A DNA stretch of 64,000 nucleotides from Vulcanimicrobium sp035943995 (GCA_035943995.1 DASZBS010000066.1:1-64000); one strand, 5' to 3'; positions 9,199-17,725 are shown, counted from the stretch's first letter. The notes: generated from the letters alone by a model not told the origin. Translations and numbers: made by a program.

Positions 9199-10551
9199 TC
9201 AGCCGACGCGCAGCTCGCGCGCGCCGTTGTCGTGCGGCATGTATGACGGGAGCGCGATGGTGAACGTCGTGCCGGATCGCGGTTCGCTTCGCAAGCGAAC
9301 GGAGCCGCCGGCGCGGGCGGCGGCGCGCTCGACGATCGCGAGCCCGAGCCCCGTTCCGTCGGTTCCGGACGCATCTTGACCGCGAAAGAACCGTTCGAAG
9401 ACGTGCGGTTGTTCGTGTTCGGGGATGCCGGGCCCGCGGTCGTGCACCGCGATCAGCACGTCTTCGCCGCCGGCGTTCACCTCGACGGTCACCGGGCTTC
9501 CGGCGCCGTATTTGAGCGCGTTGTCCACGAGGTTGCCGATCGCTTCGTGCAACTCACCCGGATCGCCCAGCACGAGCGCGTGTGCGGGCCCGACGCGGAC
9601 GTCGACGTCGCGGCGCCGCGCGGCGCCGACCTGGGCCGCCGCGTCGCGGGCGATCTCCGCGACGTCCACCGTTTCCGCGGTCGCACGTTCGGGGCGCTCC
9701 AGCCGCGCCAGCGCCATTAGCCGCTCCACCAGCCGGCGCATGCGGTTCGTTTCGGTGCGCAGCGTGCGCAACGCGCGTTCGCTGATCTCCGGATCGGCGT
9801 GTCCTCCGCGCGCCAGCACATCGACGTACCCGCTGATTACCGTGAGCGGCGTGCGCAGCTCGTGACCCGCGTCCGCCACGAAGCGCCGCATTTGCTCTTC
9901 GAGGCGCGCGCGCTCGGCGAATGCCGACGCCACCTGCGCGGTGGCGCCGTTGTACGCCGCGATCAATTCGCCCAGCTCGCTGCGATCGTTCGTGGTGACC
10001 GGGCGCTGCGTGAAGTCGCCGCTCGCGAAGCGCCGCAGCTCGCCGGTGACCGCGATCAGCGGCAGCATGGCCTGCGCGGTGATCCAGCGCGCGAAGAGCC
10101 AGGCGAGCACGAGCGCGAGCACGACCGAGATCGCCAGCGACTCGAGATAGGTGGTGACGGCGGGTGAGATCGCGCGCAGATCGGCCGCGATCAACAGGAT
10201 GCTGCCGTCGGAGAGCCGCAGGAAATGCGGTCGAAGGCCAAGGAGGGACGACAACGAAAACTGTTCGGCCGTGTTGCGCGGCGGCTCGCCGCGCGGCATC
10301 GGCGGCAGCAGCCGGACGACGACGCCGGGCCGCTTCGCCGCGCTGACGATGAGGTGCTGGACCACGGCGGCGTCTTCGTGCGGATGCGCGGCGACGATCG
10401 CCTGCGCCGCGGCGACGCTGTCCGCGACGGCCGCAAACGTCGATTGCGTCAAGAAGCTGAAGGCGAAGCGGGTGAGGACGACGGCGACGATGATGAGCAC
10501 CGCAGCGACCACGGACGCGTACGACAGCGTCAGGCGGCTGCGCAGCGACAT
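9199..10551 (-). CDS. Sensor histidine kinase
   Basis: The 450-residue protein has an N-terminal transmembrane helix, a periplasmic loop of about 120 residues, a second helix, a HAMP-like linker (RRFASGDFTQRP), then the dimerisation domain with His230 in DAGHELRTPL. The ATPase domain shows the N box (NLVDNALKYG), the DRGPGIP motif, an F box and GTGLGLAI. It would autophosphorylate and pass phosphate to the response regulator encoded just upstream. Its ATG overlaps the stop of that regulator (TGATG), so the two are coupled. The signal sensed is unknown. Confidence 0.93.
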   Translation of the reverse strand: MSLRSRLTLSYASVVAAVLIIVAVVLTRFAFSFLTQSTFAAVADSVAAAQAIVAAHPHEDAAVVQHLIVSAAKRPGVVVRLLPPMPRGEPPRNTAEQFSLSSLLGLRPHFLRLSDGSILLIAADLRAISPAVTTYLESLAISVVLALVLAWLFARWITAQAMLPLIAVTGELRRFASGDFTQRPVTTNDRSELGELIAAYNGATAQVASAFAERARLEEQMRRFVADAGHELRTPLTVISGYVDVLARGGHADPEISERALRTLRTETNRMRRLVERLMALARLERPERATAETVDVAEIARDAAAQVGAARRRDVDVRVGPAHALVLGDPGELHEAIGNLVDNALKYGAGSPVTVEVNAGGEDVLIAVHDRGPGIPEHEQPHVFERFFRGQDASGTDGTGLGLAIVERAAARAGGSVRLRSEPRSGTTFTIALPSYMPHDNGARELRVG

Positions 10552-11240
10552 CAGCGCGACTCGCGCAGCGTGTACCCGACGCCGCGCACCGTGTGGATCA
10601 GGCGCGGCGCCAGCGGCGTGTCGACCTTCGCGCGCAAGTAGGAGATGTAGGTCTCGACCGTCGCCATCGCCACGTCGCTCTCGGTGCCCCACACGAGGTC
10701 GAGCAGCTCTTCGCGCGTGAACACGCGGTTCGGACGCCGCGCGAGCGTGGCGAGCAAGTCGAACTCGCGCGTGGAGAAGTCGATCCAGCGGTCACCGCGG
10801 CGCGCCGTGCGCGCTTCGAGGTCGATCTCGAGATCGGCGACGACGATGTGGTACACACGCTTGAGCATCGGGCGGCGCAGCGCGGTGTGGATGCGCGCGC
10901 CGAGCTCGTCGAGATCGAACGGCTTGGGCAGATAGTCGTCGGCGCCCGCTTTGAGCCCGTCGATGCGGTCGCGCACGTCGCCGCGCGCGGTCAGCATGAT
11001 GATCGGCACCTCGGTGAGCCGGCGCAGCAGCGGGATGAGCGAGAGGCCGTCGATCTTGGGCATCATGATGTCGAGCACGATGCAGTCCGGCTTCCAGTCA
11101 CGCACGACGGTAAGACCGTCGGGGCCGTCGACGGCGGTACGCACGTCGAAGCCTTCCTGGGCCAAGCCGATCTGCAGCATCTCGCGGATGCTCTTTTCGT
11201 CGTCGATCACCGCAACGCGGTGCGCCAGTTGGGTAGCCAC
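10551..11240 (-). CDS. OmpR/PhoB-family response regulator
   Basis: The 229-residue protein has a receiver domain with the acidic pair Asp13-Asp14, the phosphoacceptor Asp57 in VLDIMMP and the conserved Lys in PKPF. A winged-helix DNA-binding domain follows, with FSTREFDLLATLARRPNRVF and a C-terminal VRGVGYTLRE typical of the PhoB group. The GTG start gives the compact family length; the open frame upstream has low-complexity Arg-rich sequence and was excluded. It is the first gene of the two-gene signalling operon. Confidence 0.92.
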   Translation of the reverse strand: MATQLAHRVAVIDDEKSIREMLQIGLAQEGFDVRTAVDGPDGLTVVRDWKPDCIVLDIMMPKIDGLSLIPLLRRLTEVPIIMLTARGDVRDRIDGLKAGADDYLPKPFDLDELGARIHTALRRPMLKRVYHIVVADLEIDLEARTARRGDRWIDFSTREFDLLATLARRPNRVFTREELLDLVWGTESDVAMATVETYISYLRAKVDTPLAPRLIHTVRGVGYTLRESR

Positions 11241-11317
11241 GCCTCGATCTTCTACGGGAATGCTGGGAACTGTCTCCGAGGTTTCCCCAGAAAGCTGGGT
11301 GCTCAAAGCTTCCTGGA

Positions 11318-11977
11318 CTAGATGACGCCCGGCGTCGTGGGCGATGAACGCTCGACGACCCGGGTGACGATGCACGTCGTGCGCGCCACGGCCGCGCCCG
11401 TCGTCGTGAGCACGCTCGTCCCCTCGAATCGTGCGGCGACGAGCGTGCGCTCCCTCGACGTCACCGTTCCGACGGCGACGAACGTGAGATGCGTTCCGGC
11501 TCGGCCGTCGTTGAGCACGGCTTCCGTCGTTCCCCGCGCCGTGACACTTTGGGTGCCGTTCGGAGCCGGTGCAGACGTGAGCGCAAGCGGTACGGTCACC
11601 GTCCCGGCGCCGAACGTGACGGACAGCGGCGACGTTGCGCTTGGGGCCGCGGCATCCGCGAGGATCGTCATCGCGACGTTGTAGCAGACGATCGCCGGAT
11701 CCAGCGTCTCGATTTGAACGATCCCGTGTCGATCGATGGTCGCCGGCGTTACGACGAGGCGTCCGGCGCGATCCTGTAATCCGACCAGCGTGGTGCCGTC
11801 CCTCGTCGCGAAGCTCAGCAGCTCCTCGGATATCAGCCGGCCGTCGATGGTGTCGACGACGGAGGTGACGACGTAGTGCGCGGGACTCGCGCTTTCCGCA
11901 GCCGATGCCGGCCTCGTGCCGGAAACGGCCATCGCAATCAGCAGCGCAGCGATCGTTCGCCCATCGAGGTGCTTCAC
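11318..11977 (-). CDS. Secreted protein of unknown function
   Basis: From the GTG at 11977 the 219-residue product has a signal peptide (hydrophobic segment ALLIAMAVSG, cleavage near ASA). The mature part is beta-strand-rich, with several T/V-rich strands and three Cys; no family was recognised. The gene is divergent from the barrel protein gene at 12089, sharing a ~110-bp control region, and it lies 78 bp upstream of the response regulator on the same strand. It could be part of that operon, but the gap is long enough for a separate promoter. Confidence 0.65.
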   Translation of the reverse strand: MKHLDGRTIAALLIAMAVSGTRPASAAESASPAHYVVTSVVDTIDGRLISEELLSFATRDGTTLVGLQDRAGRLVVTPATIDRHGIVQIETLDPAIVCYNVAMTILADAAAPSATSPLSVTFGAGTVTVPLALTSAPAPNGTQSVTARGTTEAVLNDGRAGTHLTFVAVGTVTSRERTLVAARFEGTSVLTTTGAAVARTTCIVTRVVERSSPTTPGVI

Positions 11978-12088
11978 GGTCCGATCGTGACGGCGAAGTC
12001 TCCACGCAGCATGGGGCAAGCCTGAGAGGCGCGCTCGAATCCAAGCAATCGTCCAGCCGGGACCCAGCCGTGCTCGTATCGTTAGGCC

Positions 12089-12913
12089 ATGCATAAAGCA
12101 TTGAAGACGATGACCTCCACCGCCGCGCTCGCCTGCGCGGCGATCGGCATGCCGTACGCCGCGCGGGCGGACGGCGTCGCCACACCATGCACGACCGTTG
12201 CCGCGAGCGCGGACGGTACCAGCAGCGTCGCGGCGGCGTGCACGGCCGGAAAGGGGCAGGCACTCCTCGAGCTGGGCTATGCGAACCGCAGCCTATCCGA
12301 CGCGGCCGGATCCGGCGTGACGGTTTACCCGTCGGCGACGCTGCGCTACGGCGTGTCGAGCAAACTCGAAGTCGATGCCGACGCCGGCCCGTACGTGAGG
12401 CTTCGCTCGTCCGGCGCAACGGCGCATGGGTACGGTGACTCCGGCCTGGGCTTACGCTATCGCGTGCTCGGCACCGGGCGCACCGTCGTCACCGCCGTCG
12501 CAACGACGACGTTGCCGACCGGCAGCGGCTCGTACGGTGCCGGAAAACCGCAGTACTCGCTCGGCGTCGCCGGCCGGGTCGCGCTGGGTTCGACGCTGAA
12601 CCTCGAGTCGTCGATCGCATACGACTCCAAGTACCGGAACGTTTCCGGACTCGACCCGGCATGGTACGCGAGCTATGCTCCGGCGCTCGCGCTCGTCACG
12701 TCGCCGTCGCAGCACACGTCGTTCTACGTCGGCGGAAGCGGCACGACCAAGGTCGCGCCCGGGCTCGGTCCGCAGTACGCGCTCGGCGCCGGCGTGCGGC
12801 GCGAACTCGGTTCGCGAACCGTCGTCGATCTCGGCCTGAAGGACGGGTTGACGCTCGTGAACGGTACGCGTTCGCACGAGATCGACATTGCGCTCACGCA
12901 GCTGGTAAAATAA
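12089..12913 (+). CDS. Outer-membrane beta-barrel-like protein (MetA-type transporter family)
   Basis: The 274-residue protein has a signal peptide ending at AARA, a short Cys-containing segment, then a long series of alternating amphipathic strands (ELGYANRSL, ATLRYGVSSKLEVDA, GLGLRYRVLG, SSIAYDSKYR) ending in a strand close to the C terminus. This pattern resembles the family once named for the phenol meta-pathway (DUF/transporter barrels). It is probably an outer-membrane barrel, supporting a diderm envelope. The substrate is unknown. It is divergent from the secreted-protein gene. Confidence 0.7.
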   Translation: MHKALKTMTSTAALACAAIGMPYAARADGVATPCTTVAASADGTSSVAAACTAGKGQALLELGYANRSLSDAAGSGVTVYPSATLRYGVSSKLEVDADAGPYVRLRSSGATAHGYGDSGLGLRYRVLGTGRTVVTAVATTTLPTGSGSYGAGKPQYSLGVAGRVALGSTLNLESSIAYDSKYRNVSGLDPAWYASYAPALALVTSPSQHTSFYVGGSGTTKVAPGLGPQYALGAGVRRELGSRTVVDLGLKDGLTLVNGTRSHEIDIALTQLVK

Positions 12914-12997
12914 CGCGAATCGCGATGCGATCCGCTTTCGGGCGCATTCGCAGCCGCCGCGCGACGCGATCCAAACATTGCGCGATAGTCTGAACGC

Positions 12998-13369
12998 ATG
13001 GAACAGCTGCATGTGACCAACCACGGCTCGCGATCGCCGCTCGAACGCGCGCGAACGCAGGAGAAGATCGCAACGTACTCCATCGCGCTCATCGTCGGAT
13101 TCGTGGTCGTGCTCATCGTCCGGGCCGTGACCTTTGCCGGCACGCAGCCACCGGGCGACCAGGCGCGGATCATGAGCACGATCATAACGATCGCGCAATT
13201 CCTCGTGACGCTGGCGACGCTCGCAGTCGTTCGGCATCAGGTTCGCGTCGCCGTGAACCAAATCGAGCAGTCAGAGGCCGGAGAAGTGCGGCAGCAGATA
13301 CTGGCCCATGCGATCGGCGAGCTGGTCGATGCGATCGGCTCGCGCGACGGGCTGCGCGCAGTTCGCTGA
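12998..13369 (+). CDS. Small two-helix membrane protein
   Basis: This 123-residue protein has a charged N terminus, a first transmembrane helix (YSIALIVGFVVVLIVRAV), a short loop and a second hydrophobic helix (ITIAQFLVTLATLAVV). A soluble C-terminal helix of about 45 residues follows. No family was recognised. Its stop overlaps the start codon of the STAS protein (TGATG), suggesting coupling and perhaps a joint signalling role at the membrane. Confidence 0.65.
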   Translation: MEQLHVTNHGSRSPLERARTQEKIATYSIALIVGFVVVLIVRAVTFAGTQPPGDQARIMSTIITIAQFLVTLATLAVVRHQVRVAVNQIEQSEAGEVRQQILAHAIGELVDAIGSRDGLRAVR

Positions 13370-13755
13370 TGGATCGCCGGAGCATCCCAGGCGCGCCCCA
13401 AGCTGCTTCAAGGAAGGTGGCGCACGGTCAAGACATGGGAATCACCAACAATGCACCAGCGTTCGACGTCGTGCGCGATCCGAGCCGGATGGTGGGCCGC
13501 GTGATGCTGTCCGGCGAGATCGACATCTACGCGTCGGCGGAACTGGAGCGTGCCTTCGAGTCGCTTTCGGGCCCGGACATCGTGATCGACGTGCGAAACG
13601 TGCGCGTGGTGTCGTCGACGTTCTTCAGCGCACTCGTCCACTTGCGTTGGCGCCTGCCGGATAGCCGCATCGAGGTGGTCGGCGCGAACGAACACGTCCG
13701 AAAGACGTTCCGTGCGGTGGGCGCGGACGTGTTCGTAACGCTCACAGCGCAGTGA
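13369..13755 (+). CDS. STAS-domain protein (anti-sigma-factor antagonist type)
   Basis: The product has a STAS fold: the strand-turn VMLSGEIDIYASAELERAF, then IVIDVRNVRVVSSTFFSALVHL, where the SST segment is at the position of the regulatory Ser of SpoIIAA-type antagonists, and a final IEVVGANEHVRKTF. Such proteins bind and neutralise anti-sigma kinases when unphosphorylated. The start at 13369 overlaps the previous stop; an internal ATG at 13435 is the alternative and removes 22 weakly conserved residues. No anti-sigma kinase is adjacent. A second STAS gene lies at 57.6 kb. Confidence 0.82.
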   Translation: MDRRSIPGAPQAASRKVAHGQDMGITNNAPAFDVVRDPSRMVGRVMLSGEIDIYASAELERAFESLSGPDIVIDVRNVRVVSSTFFSALVHLRWRLPDSRIEVVGANEHVRKTFRAVGADVFVTLTAQ

Positions 13756-13848
13756 TTTCGCAAAGACCGCGACGGGATACACGAGCGTGATGACGATCGG
13801 CGTGACCGGGTAGGGAATCGCCGTTCTCGCGTAGGAGAGCTTCGCGTC

Positions 13849-14382
13849 ATGGCCGCCGCGAACTTTTGCTCGACTTGCGGATCGCCGCTCACCGGCGGCG
13901 TGTGCATGACGTGTCCGCCGCCGGCGCCGCCGGCGTATCAGCAGCCGGTGCAGTGGGGCTCGCAGGGGCAACCGGGCGCGCAGGGCCAGTGGGGCGCGCA
14001 GGGACAGTGGAACGCGGGCGCGCCGTGGGGTCCGCCGCCGGTATACGGTCCGGGCTCGCAATACATCGGCACGTGGAATTGGGGCGCGTTCTTGCTGTGC
14101 CCGCTGTGGCTGATGAACCACGGCCGCGTCGGGCGGGGCATCTTGTACATCGTGCTCAGCATCATCCCGTTCTTGGGCTTGGCGTCGTTCGGGATGGCGA
14201 TCGCGTACGGAATCAAAGGAAACGAAGTGGCGGCGACGAGCCGGTATTTCCACGACGACGCGCAGTTCGTCGCGGTGCAGAACGCGTGGCGCAACTGGGG
14301 CATCGGCGTCACGGTCGTCGTCGTGGTGTTCGCCATCATCGGCGGTATCTTGGAAGGCGTCTCGTCGGCGACGCACGGATAA
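13849..14382 (+). CDS. Zinc-ribbon membrane protein with Gln/Gly repeats
   Basis: The N terminus has a zinc-ribbon-like pair (CSTCGSP then CMTC). A Pro/Gln/Gly-rich linker with repeats of the type GQWGAQ follows (about residues 30-75). The C-terminal half has GTWNWGAFLLCPLWLMNHG, then two or three transmembrane helices (ILYIVLSIIPFLGLASFG and VTVVVVVFAIIGGILEG). A GGAG lies 15 bases before the ATG. This is the layout of small inner-membrane DUF proteins in which a zinc ribbon precedes a DUF2628-like segment; the function is unknown. Confidence 0.75.
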   Translation: MAAANFCSTCGSPLTGGVCMTCPPPAPPAYQQPVQWGSQGQPGAQGQWGAQGQWNAGAPWGPPPVYGPGSQYIGTWNWGAFLLCPLWLMNHGRVGRGILYIVLSIIPFLGLASFGMAIAYGIKGNEVAATSRYFHDDAQFVAVQNAWRNWGIGVTVVVVVFAIIGGILEGVSSATHG

Positions 14383-15072
14383 TCGTTCAAAGGAAACGAA
14401 ATCCGACGCCGGGATGAAGTCGCGCGTGTGTCCCACCGTCCTGTCCGGCGCGACGACGCGCAAGCGAGTCCGGTCACGTGGAAGGCGATCGAAGCCGAGG
14501 TCGTCGAGTTCCGCGGCGACGCGCACGAACGTGCGGCGGTTCGGCGCCGCTACGCCCTTCGCCGGCGCGATCTCGATGCGGTTCCCCGCCGAAAGCCGCG
14601 GTTCGGGACCAAGCCAGCGAACGACGCGCCGGGGTTACCGCTGCAGGGATACCTCAACGCGCTCAACTGGTAAAATTCGATCGGCGCGTTGCTCGCAGCG
14701 TCGGACGCTCAGCGGCTGACGCCGCCCGGCACGAAGCACGTCGTCGTCATGGTGATGAACGGTTACCAGCAGACGCCCGAATACGACACCTCAAGTACGG
14801 GACCGAGAGGCGGCACCGTAGTACCGCCTCTCACATCATCACAGCGCCATCCGATCAACGCTGCGATCTTGCCAAGGAGACTCGATCCGAAGTCCTATCC
14901 GTTGGTTACCGCGCGATGCGAAGTGCCTGTTATTCGTGCCGAGAAAAGTCCAACGAAAGCGGAAGCTGAGCCGCGATACTGACGGTTTCGCGCCCCGGCG
15001 CGGCGATCGTCGTCGGCTTGCGTCGCCTCGAACCGCTGCAAGGATGGCGATACGTAACCGGTGCCGCCTCCC
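14383..15072. other. 690-bp stretch without a convincing gene
   Basis: Two in-frame open stretches lie here on the + strand. One is 14428-14673 (GTG start, 81 residues, charged, ending LNALNW). The next, separated by a single TAA in the same frame, is 14689-14982 (TTG start, containing TKHVVVMVMNGYQQ). Neither has a good ribosome site or a recognisable family, and a strong hairpin lies inside the second. They may be one decayed gene interrupted by a stop codon. Base use is less GC-rich than the flanking genes. Nothing else was seen. Confidence 0.3.
14805..14832. repeat. Hairpin-forming inverted repeat
   Basis: GAGAGGCGG and CCGCCTCTC form a perfect 9-bp stem around a 10-base centre; with one mismatch the stem can grow to 12 bp around CGTA. 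No T-run follows on either strand, so it is not a textbook intrinsic terminator. It could act as a transcript end or a boundary element between the convergent genes. Confidence 0.6.
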
Positions 15073-15408
15073 TCATTCGATGAGAACGTCTTCGTGCGAG
15101 AGCGCGATCGCACCGGCTACCGCTCGACGGCTGCTCGCAGCGGAACGAGCACCCAATGTTGGCCGGATTGCTACATCGAGGATGTGTCTAGCGATTGTTT
15201 CTCGGGCAACGGACCCGTGCCCGGTTGGAACTGGTGCCTCGCCGACGTTCACTTGCACCACGACCTGTAACGGTTCGTCGCCTGTCGAAGACCGAGCCGA
15301 GATGATCGCGCCCGTTGAGCTTTTTCTCACTTCGGGCGACAGCCCCATTTCTGCGAGATAGCCATCCAGCTTCTTTACGACGTCTTCAATCCTCTGCTTG
15401 GTGCGCAT
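15073..15408 (-). CDS. Unknown protein, second gene of a two-gene module
   Basis: The ATG at 15408 is preceded by a strong AGGGAGAG ribosome site at five-base spacing. The 111-residue product is soluble: an N-terminal amphipathic helix (KQRIEDVVKKLDGYLAEMG), a strand region ending LQVVVQVNVGE, and a C-terminal helix. No signal peptide, metal motif or family was recognised. It lies 26 bp after the unknown 230-residue gene on the same strand, so the two very probably form an operon. Confidence 0.65.
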   Translation of the reverse strand: MRTKQRIEDVVKKLDGYLAEMGLSPEVRKSSTGAIISARSSTGDEPLQVVVQVNVGEAPVPTGHGSVARETIARHILDVAIRPTLGARSAASSRRAVAGAIALSHEDVLIE

Positions 15409-15434
15409 ATTACTCTCCCTTCTGTGTCCGCGAC

Positions 15435-16127
15435 TCACCGCGGCAAGAGTGCCAGCGAGACGTGCTCATCGACGTTCACTGATCCCGATCCCGACCGCGC
15501 GCCGTCGCCCGGCAAGAGGTACAGCATGTCGAAACGTCGCGTCCCAAACGCTCCGAGACTGCTGTCGAGGAGCGCTTGGAGCTGAGCAATCCCACCCGGC
15601 ACTGCGGAGTTGAGCTGGTCGCTGATGCTCCCTGTGCAGAACGGCCCGCCGCCGTCGTAGTGAAAGGCCCAGCCGTCCACATACGCATGCAGGCCGCCTT
15701 CACGGTCGAGGTACGGCACGACGTAGTAGCTGATGTTACCGTCCGCGTCCGAGCAATACCACGGTGTGCTGATGTGAAAGTTGAAGAACAGTCGAACCAG
15801 AAGGTCGAGATCGCCGTGTTGACCAGGAGCGGAATCATGATACGGCACGTATCTCCAAGGGATCCAGCCCGCCTTGAGGTCGGAGGTCCGGCTCGCGCTG
15901 GAGCCGAGGAGACGATCGACCGTCGCGGCGGCGAGTGCGTTCACGAGCGGCGGTAGGTCGATCACGGTCTCTCGGTCCTCACGCTCCCAGCTCAGGGTGG
16001 CGCGGCGGCCTCCGATATCCGACCAGTTGATCCATGCCCAAGTGCCGGGCGCGTGTCCGACGTTTGCGAATTCCGTGTCGCCACGAAAATCGGTGTCCTG
16101 GAACCAGTAGTTCGTCAATATAGGCAT
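15435..16127 (-). CDS. Unknown Trp/Tyr-rich protein, first gene of a two-gene module
   Basis: An ideal AAGGAGGGTG ribosome site eight bases before the ATG fixes the start and gives 230 residues. The protein is rich in Trp, Tyr, His and Asp (WFQDTDFRGD, TWAWINWSDIGG, WIPWRYVPYHDS, AFHYDGGG), which looks like a ligand-binding or structural domain. No signal peptide or known catalytic motif was found. The frame is open a further 103 codons upstream, but that part is separated by the strong ribosome site and is treated as not belonging. Lower GC and the neighbouring decayed genes suggest recent transfer. Confidence 0.7.
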   Translation of the reverse strand: MPILTNYWFQDTDFRGDTEFANVGHAPGTWAWINWSDIGGRRATLSWEREDRETVIDLPPLVNALAAATVDRLLGSSASRTSDLKAGWIPWRYVPYHDSAPGQHGDLDLLVRLFFNFHISTPWYCSDADGNISYYVVPYLDREGGLHAYVDGWAFHYDGGGPFCTGSISDQLNSAVPGGIAQLQALLDSSLGAFGTRRFDMLYLLPGDGARSGSGSVNVDEHVSLALLPR

Positions 16128-16568
16128 TACTTGCACCCTCCTTGCTAGCCTATTCAACACGGCACCTGGTCGACCTGCTACCACGGGCAAGTTCCCAACT
16201 GAAGCTGCCCGCGGCGCGGCGCAGTCCGCTCTACCGACGTAGCGCTCGCCGATCCGCCGCGCACGTCGCGCTGGCGAGCCAGCCCTCCACTCGCGGAGCG
16301 CGGCGGCGCGCACGTGCGCGTCGAGGTGTTCGAGGGCCCAGCCACTCGCTTGCAGCGCCACAAGCGTGCCGCGCGAGAACTCGCCGAGCTCGTCCAGAAA
16401 CGGGACGCCGGCGGCGACGACGAGTTTGGGCACCACGTGTCGTCGGCGGCGGCCCGGCGCAACAACGCTCGAACCCGAGATCTATTGGCGCCGGGCTTCC
16501 GCTACTCATATAAGTGTACTTTCGACGGTAGCTTTCCACACTGGTTGTCCCTCGTTCGTTTTCGCATG
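16128..16568. other. Non-coding or decayed stretch upstream of the unknown module
   Basis: The minus-strand frame of the 230-residue gene is open here from a GTG at 16436. Its first ~65 codons (PKLVVAAGVPFLDELGEF, ALEHLDAHVRAAALREW) have normal protein composition, then it becomes Arg/Ala-rich. This looks like the 5' part of an older gene that lost its 3' end when the downstream module arrived. No ribosome site precedes the GTG. The promoter of the two-gene module should be within this stretch, but I could not pick it with confidence. Confidence 0.35.
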
Positions 16569-16877
16569 CTACACCCCGTCGAAGTCCCGCATGAAGCTGA
16601 CCATGCGGTAGTGACCGGTCGTTGCCGTCTCGAGGTAGAAGCCGGCTTCACGAACCAACGCGAGGTCGCGGCGGAAGGAGCGCAGAGACACGCCGAAGCG
16701 GCGTTGGTAGTCCGCGATGGTCACCGATTCGCGGCGAGCAAAAATCGCCGTGAGCCAGATGACGCGAACGAGAGGGAAGGCAATGCCGCCGCGGTTCGTG
16801 TGGCGAAACTGTACGCCGCGGCGCGCCGGGGTTTTCGACGCGAGCGCGTCGAATCGGGTGGTGCGAACGCGTTTTGG
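16569..16877 (-). pseudogene. Helix-turn-helix regulator fragment without a start codon
   Basis: Between two stops the frame encodes a clear winged-HTH-like domain: RVIWLTAIFARRESVTIADY, then QRRFGVSLRSFRRDLALVRE and AGFYLETATTGHYRMVSF. This resembles the N-terminal HTH of DeoR/WYL-type regulators. No ATG, GTG or TTG precedes the domain in this frame; the first GTG would cut it in half. It ends at 16569 with no effector domain. I read it as a truncated regulator gene. It directly follows the decayed copy of the 17.8-18.1 kb gene on the same strand. Confidence 0.55.
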
Positions 16878-16990
16878 TTAATCGCCGCCTGTGTTGTCCC
16901 GTCGTTTTGTGAGATAGTCGTTTTCGTTGCGGAGCGGTGCGATGACGGCACTCCATCGGGCGGACGCGCCGTACATGTATCTCCGACTAG
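16878..16990 (-). pseudogene. Decayed duplicate of the gene at 17815-18078
   Basis: The minus strand encodes YMYGASARWSAVIAPLRNEN followed by DYLTKRR and a TAA stop. The intact gene 0.9 kb away ends YMYGTSALWRALIAALRHEN then DYLAKR. Nucleotide similarity is also obvious around both copies. Upstream of the YMYG segment the match is lost, so only the last ~35 codons survive. This marks a local duplication followed by decay. Confidence 0.7.
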
Positions 16991-17105
16991 ACAAAGCGAC
17001 GGGCACCGCGTTCGATGAACGCGGCGCCCGCGGTGGTACGACTCACGAGCCTCGACACCGGCTACGTTATATCATACCCGCCTGACGACGGACAAGTCCG
17101 CCGGC

Positions 17106-17130
17106 TGGAACGGGCGGGAATCAAACCCGC
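17106..17130 (-). other. tRNA 3'-end-like sequence (possible attachment-site remnant)
   Basis: On the minus strand GCGGG-TTTGATT-CCCGC forms a perfect 5-bp T-arm with a T-loop of the right length. It is followed by CCGTTCCA, which looks like the 3' half of an acceptor stem and the discriminator base. No D-arm, anticodon arm or matching 5' acceptor strand precedes it; the glyoxalase-fold gene ends 30 bp away. Such 3' fragments are left by integration into tRNA genes. It may also be a chance resemblance. Confidence 0.35.
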
Positions 17131-17159
17131 GCCACACGCCGCCCAGCCACAATCTCAGA

Positions 17160-17615
17160 TCAGTGCTTCGTCGACTGCCACAGCTCGATTTTCGTGCCGT
17201 CGGGATCGAGGATCCATGCGAACTTGCCGCTCGGATCGGAGTCGTCACGCTTGAGGATCGTGACGCCCTTTGCTTTCAGACGAGTGAGAAACGCGTCGAG
17301 GTCATCCACGGCGAAGTTGAGCATGAAGTCGCGCTGCGAGGGCGCGAGATAGCCACCCCCTTCCGGGAAGGCGTTCCAAACCGCGACGGCCGGATGCCCG
17401 GCCGCGTCGTAGCGGAATGTCGCGCCGCCCCACTTCTCCAGCGAAATTCCCAAGACGTCCCGATACCAAGCCGCCAGGGCCTTGGGGTTCTTGCTGACGA
17501 CGAAAATGCCGCCGATCCCCGTGATCCGGCCTGGCGGGTCGGCGGCTGTGGCCGCTGTGCCCGGCAACATGAAAATCGATGCCGCGAGGGCGGCGAGAGA
17601 AACCCACGTTCGCAT
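17160..17615 (-). CDS. Exported VOC/glyoxalase-fold protein
   Basis: The ATG at 17615 has a GGGAG site seven bases upstream and begins a signal peptide that ends near ATAA. The remaining ~125 residues are one VOC (glyoxalase/bleomycin-resistance) domain: GIGGIFVVSKNPKALAAWYR, a central NFAVDDLDAFLTRLKAKGV and a final FAWILDPDGTKIELWQ, where the Glu of IELW is a usual metal ligand. Substrate unknown; export is unusual for this fold. A remnant of a related gene lies at 37.7 kb. Confidence 0.82.
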   Translation of the reverse strand: MRTWVSLAALAASIFMLPGTAATAADPPGRITGIGGIFVVSKNPKALAAWYRDVLGISLEKWGGATFRYDAAGHPAVAVWNAFPEGGGYLAPSQRDFMLNFAVDDLDAFLTRLKAKGVTILKRDDSDPSGKFAWILDPDGTKIELWQSTKH

Positions 17616-17725
17616 ATTATTCTCCCGGTGCGTGGGGTGACGTTCTCGCACACCCACCGCTGCCCTTCGAGCGGATGAGCCGATATGCGCTCAAGTCGCC
17701 GGCGCCGAGATCTTTTGGCCGTGGC

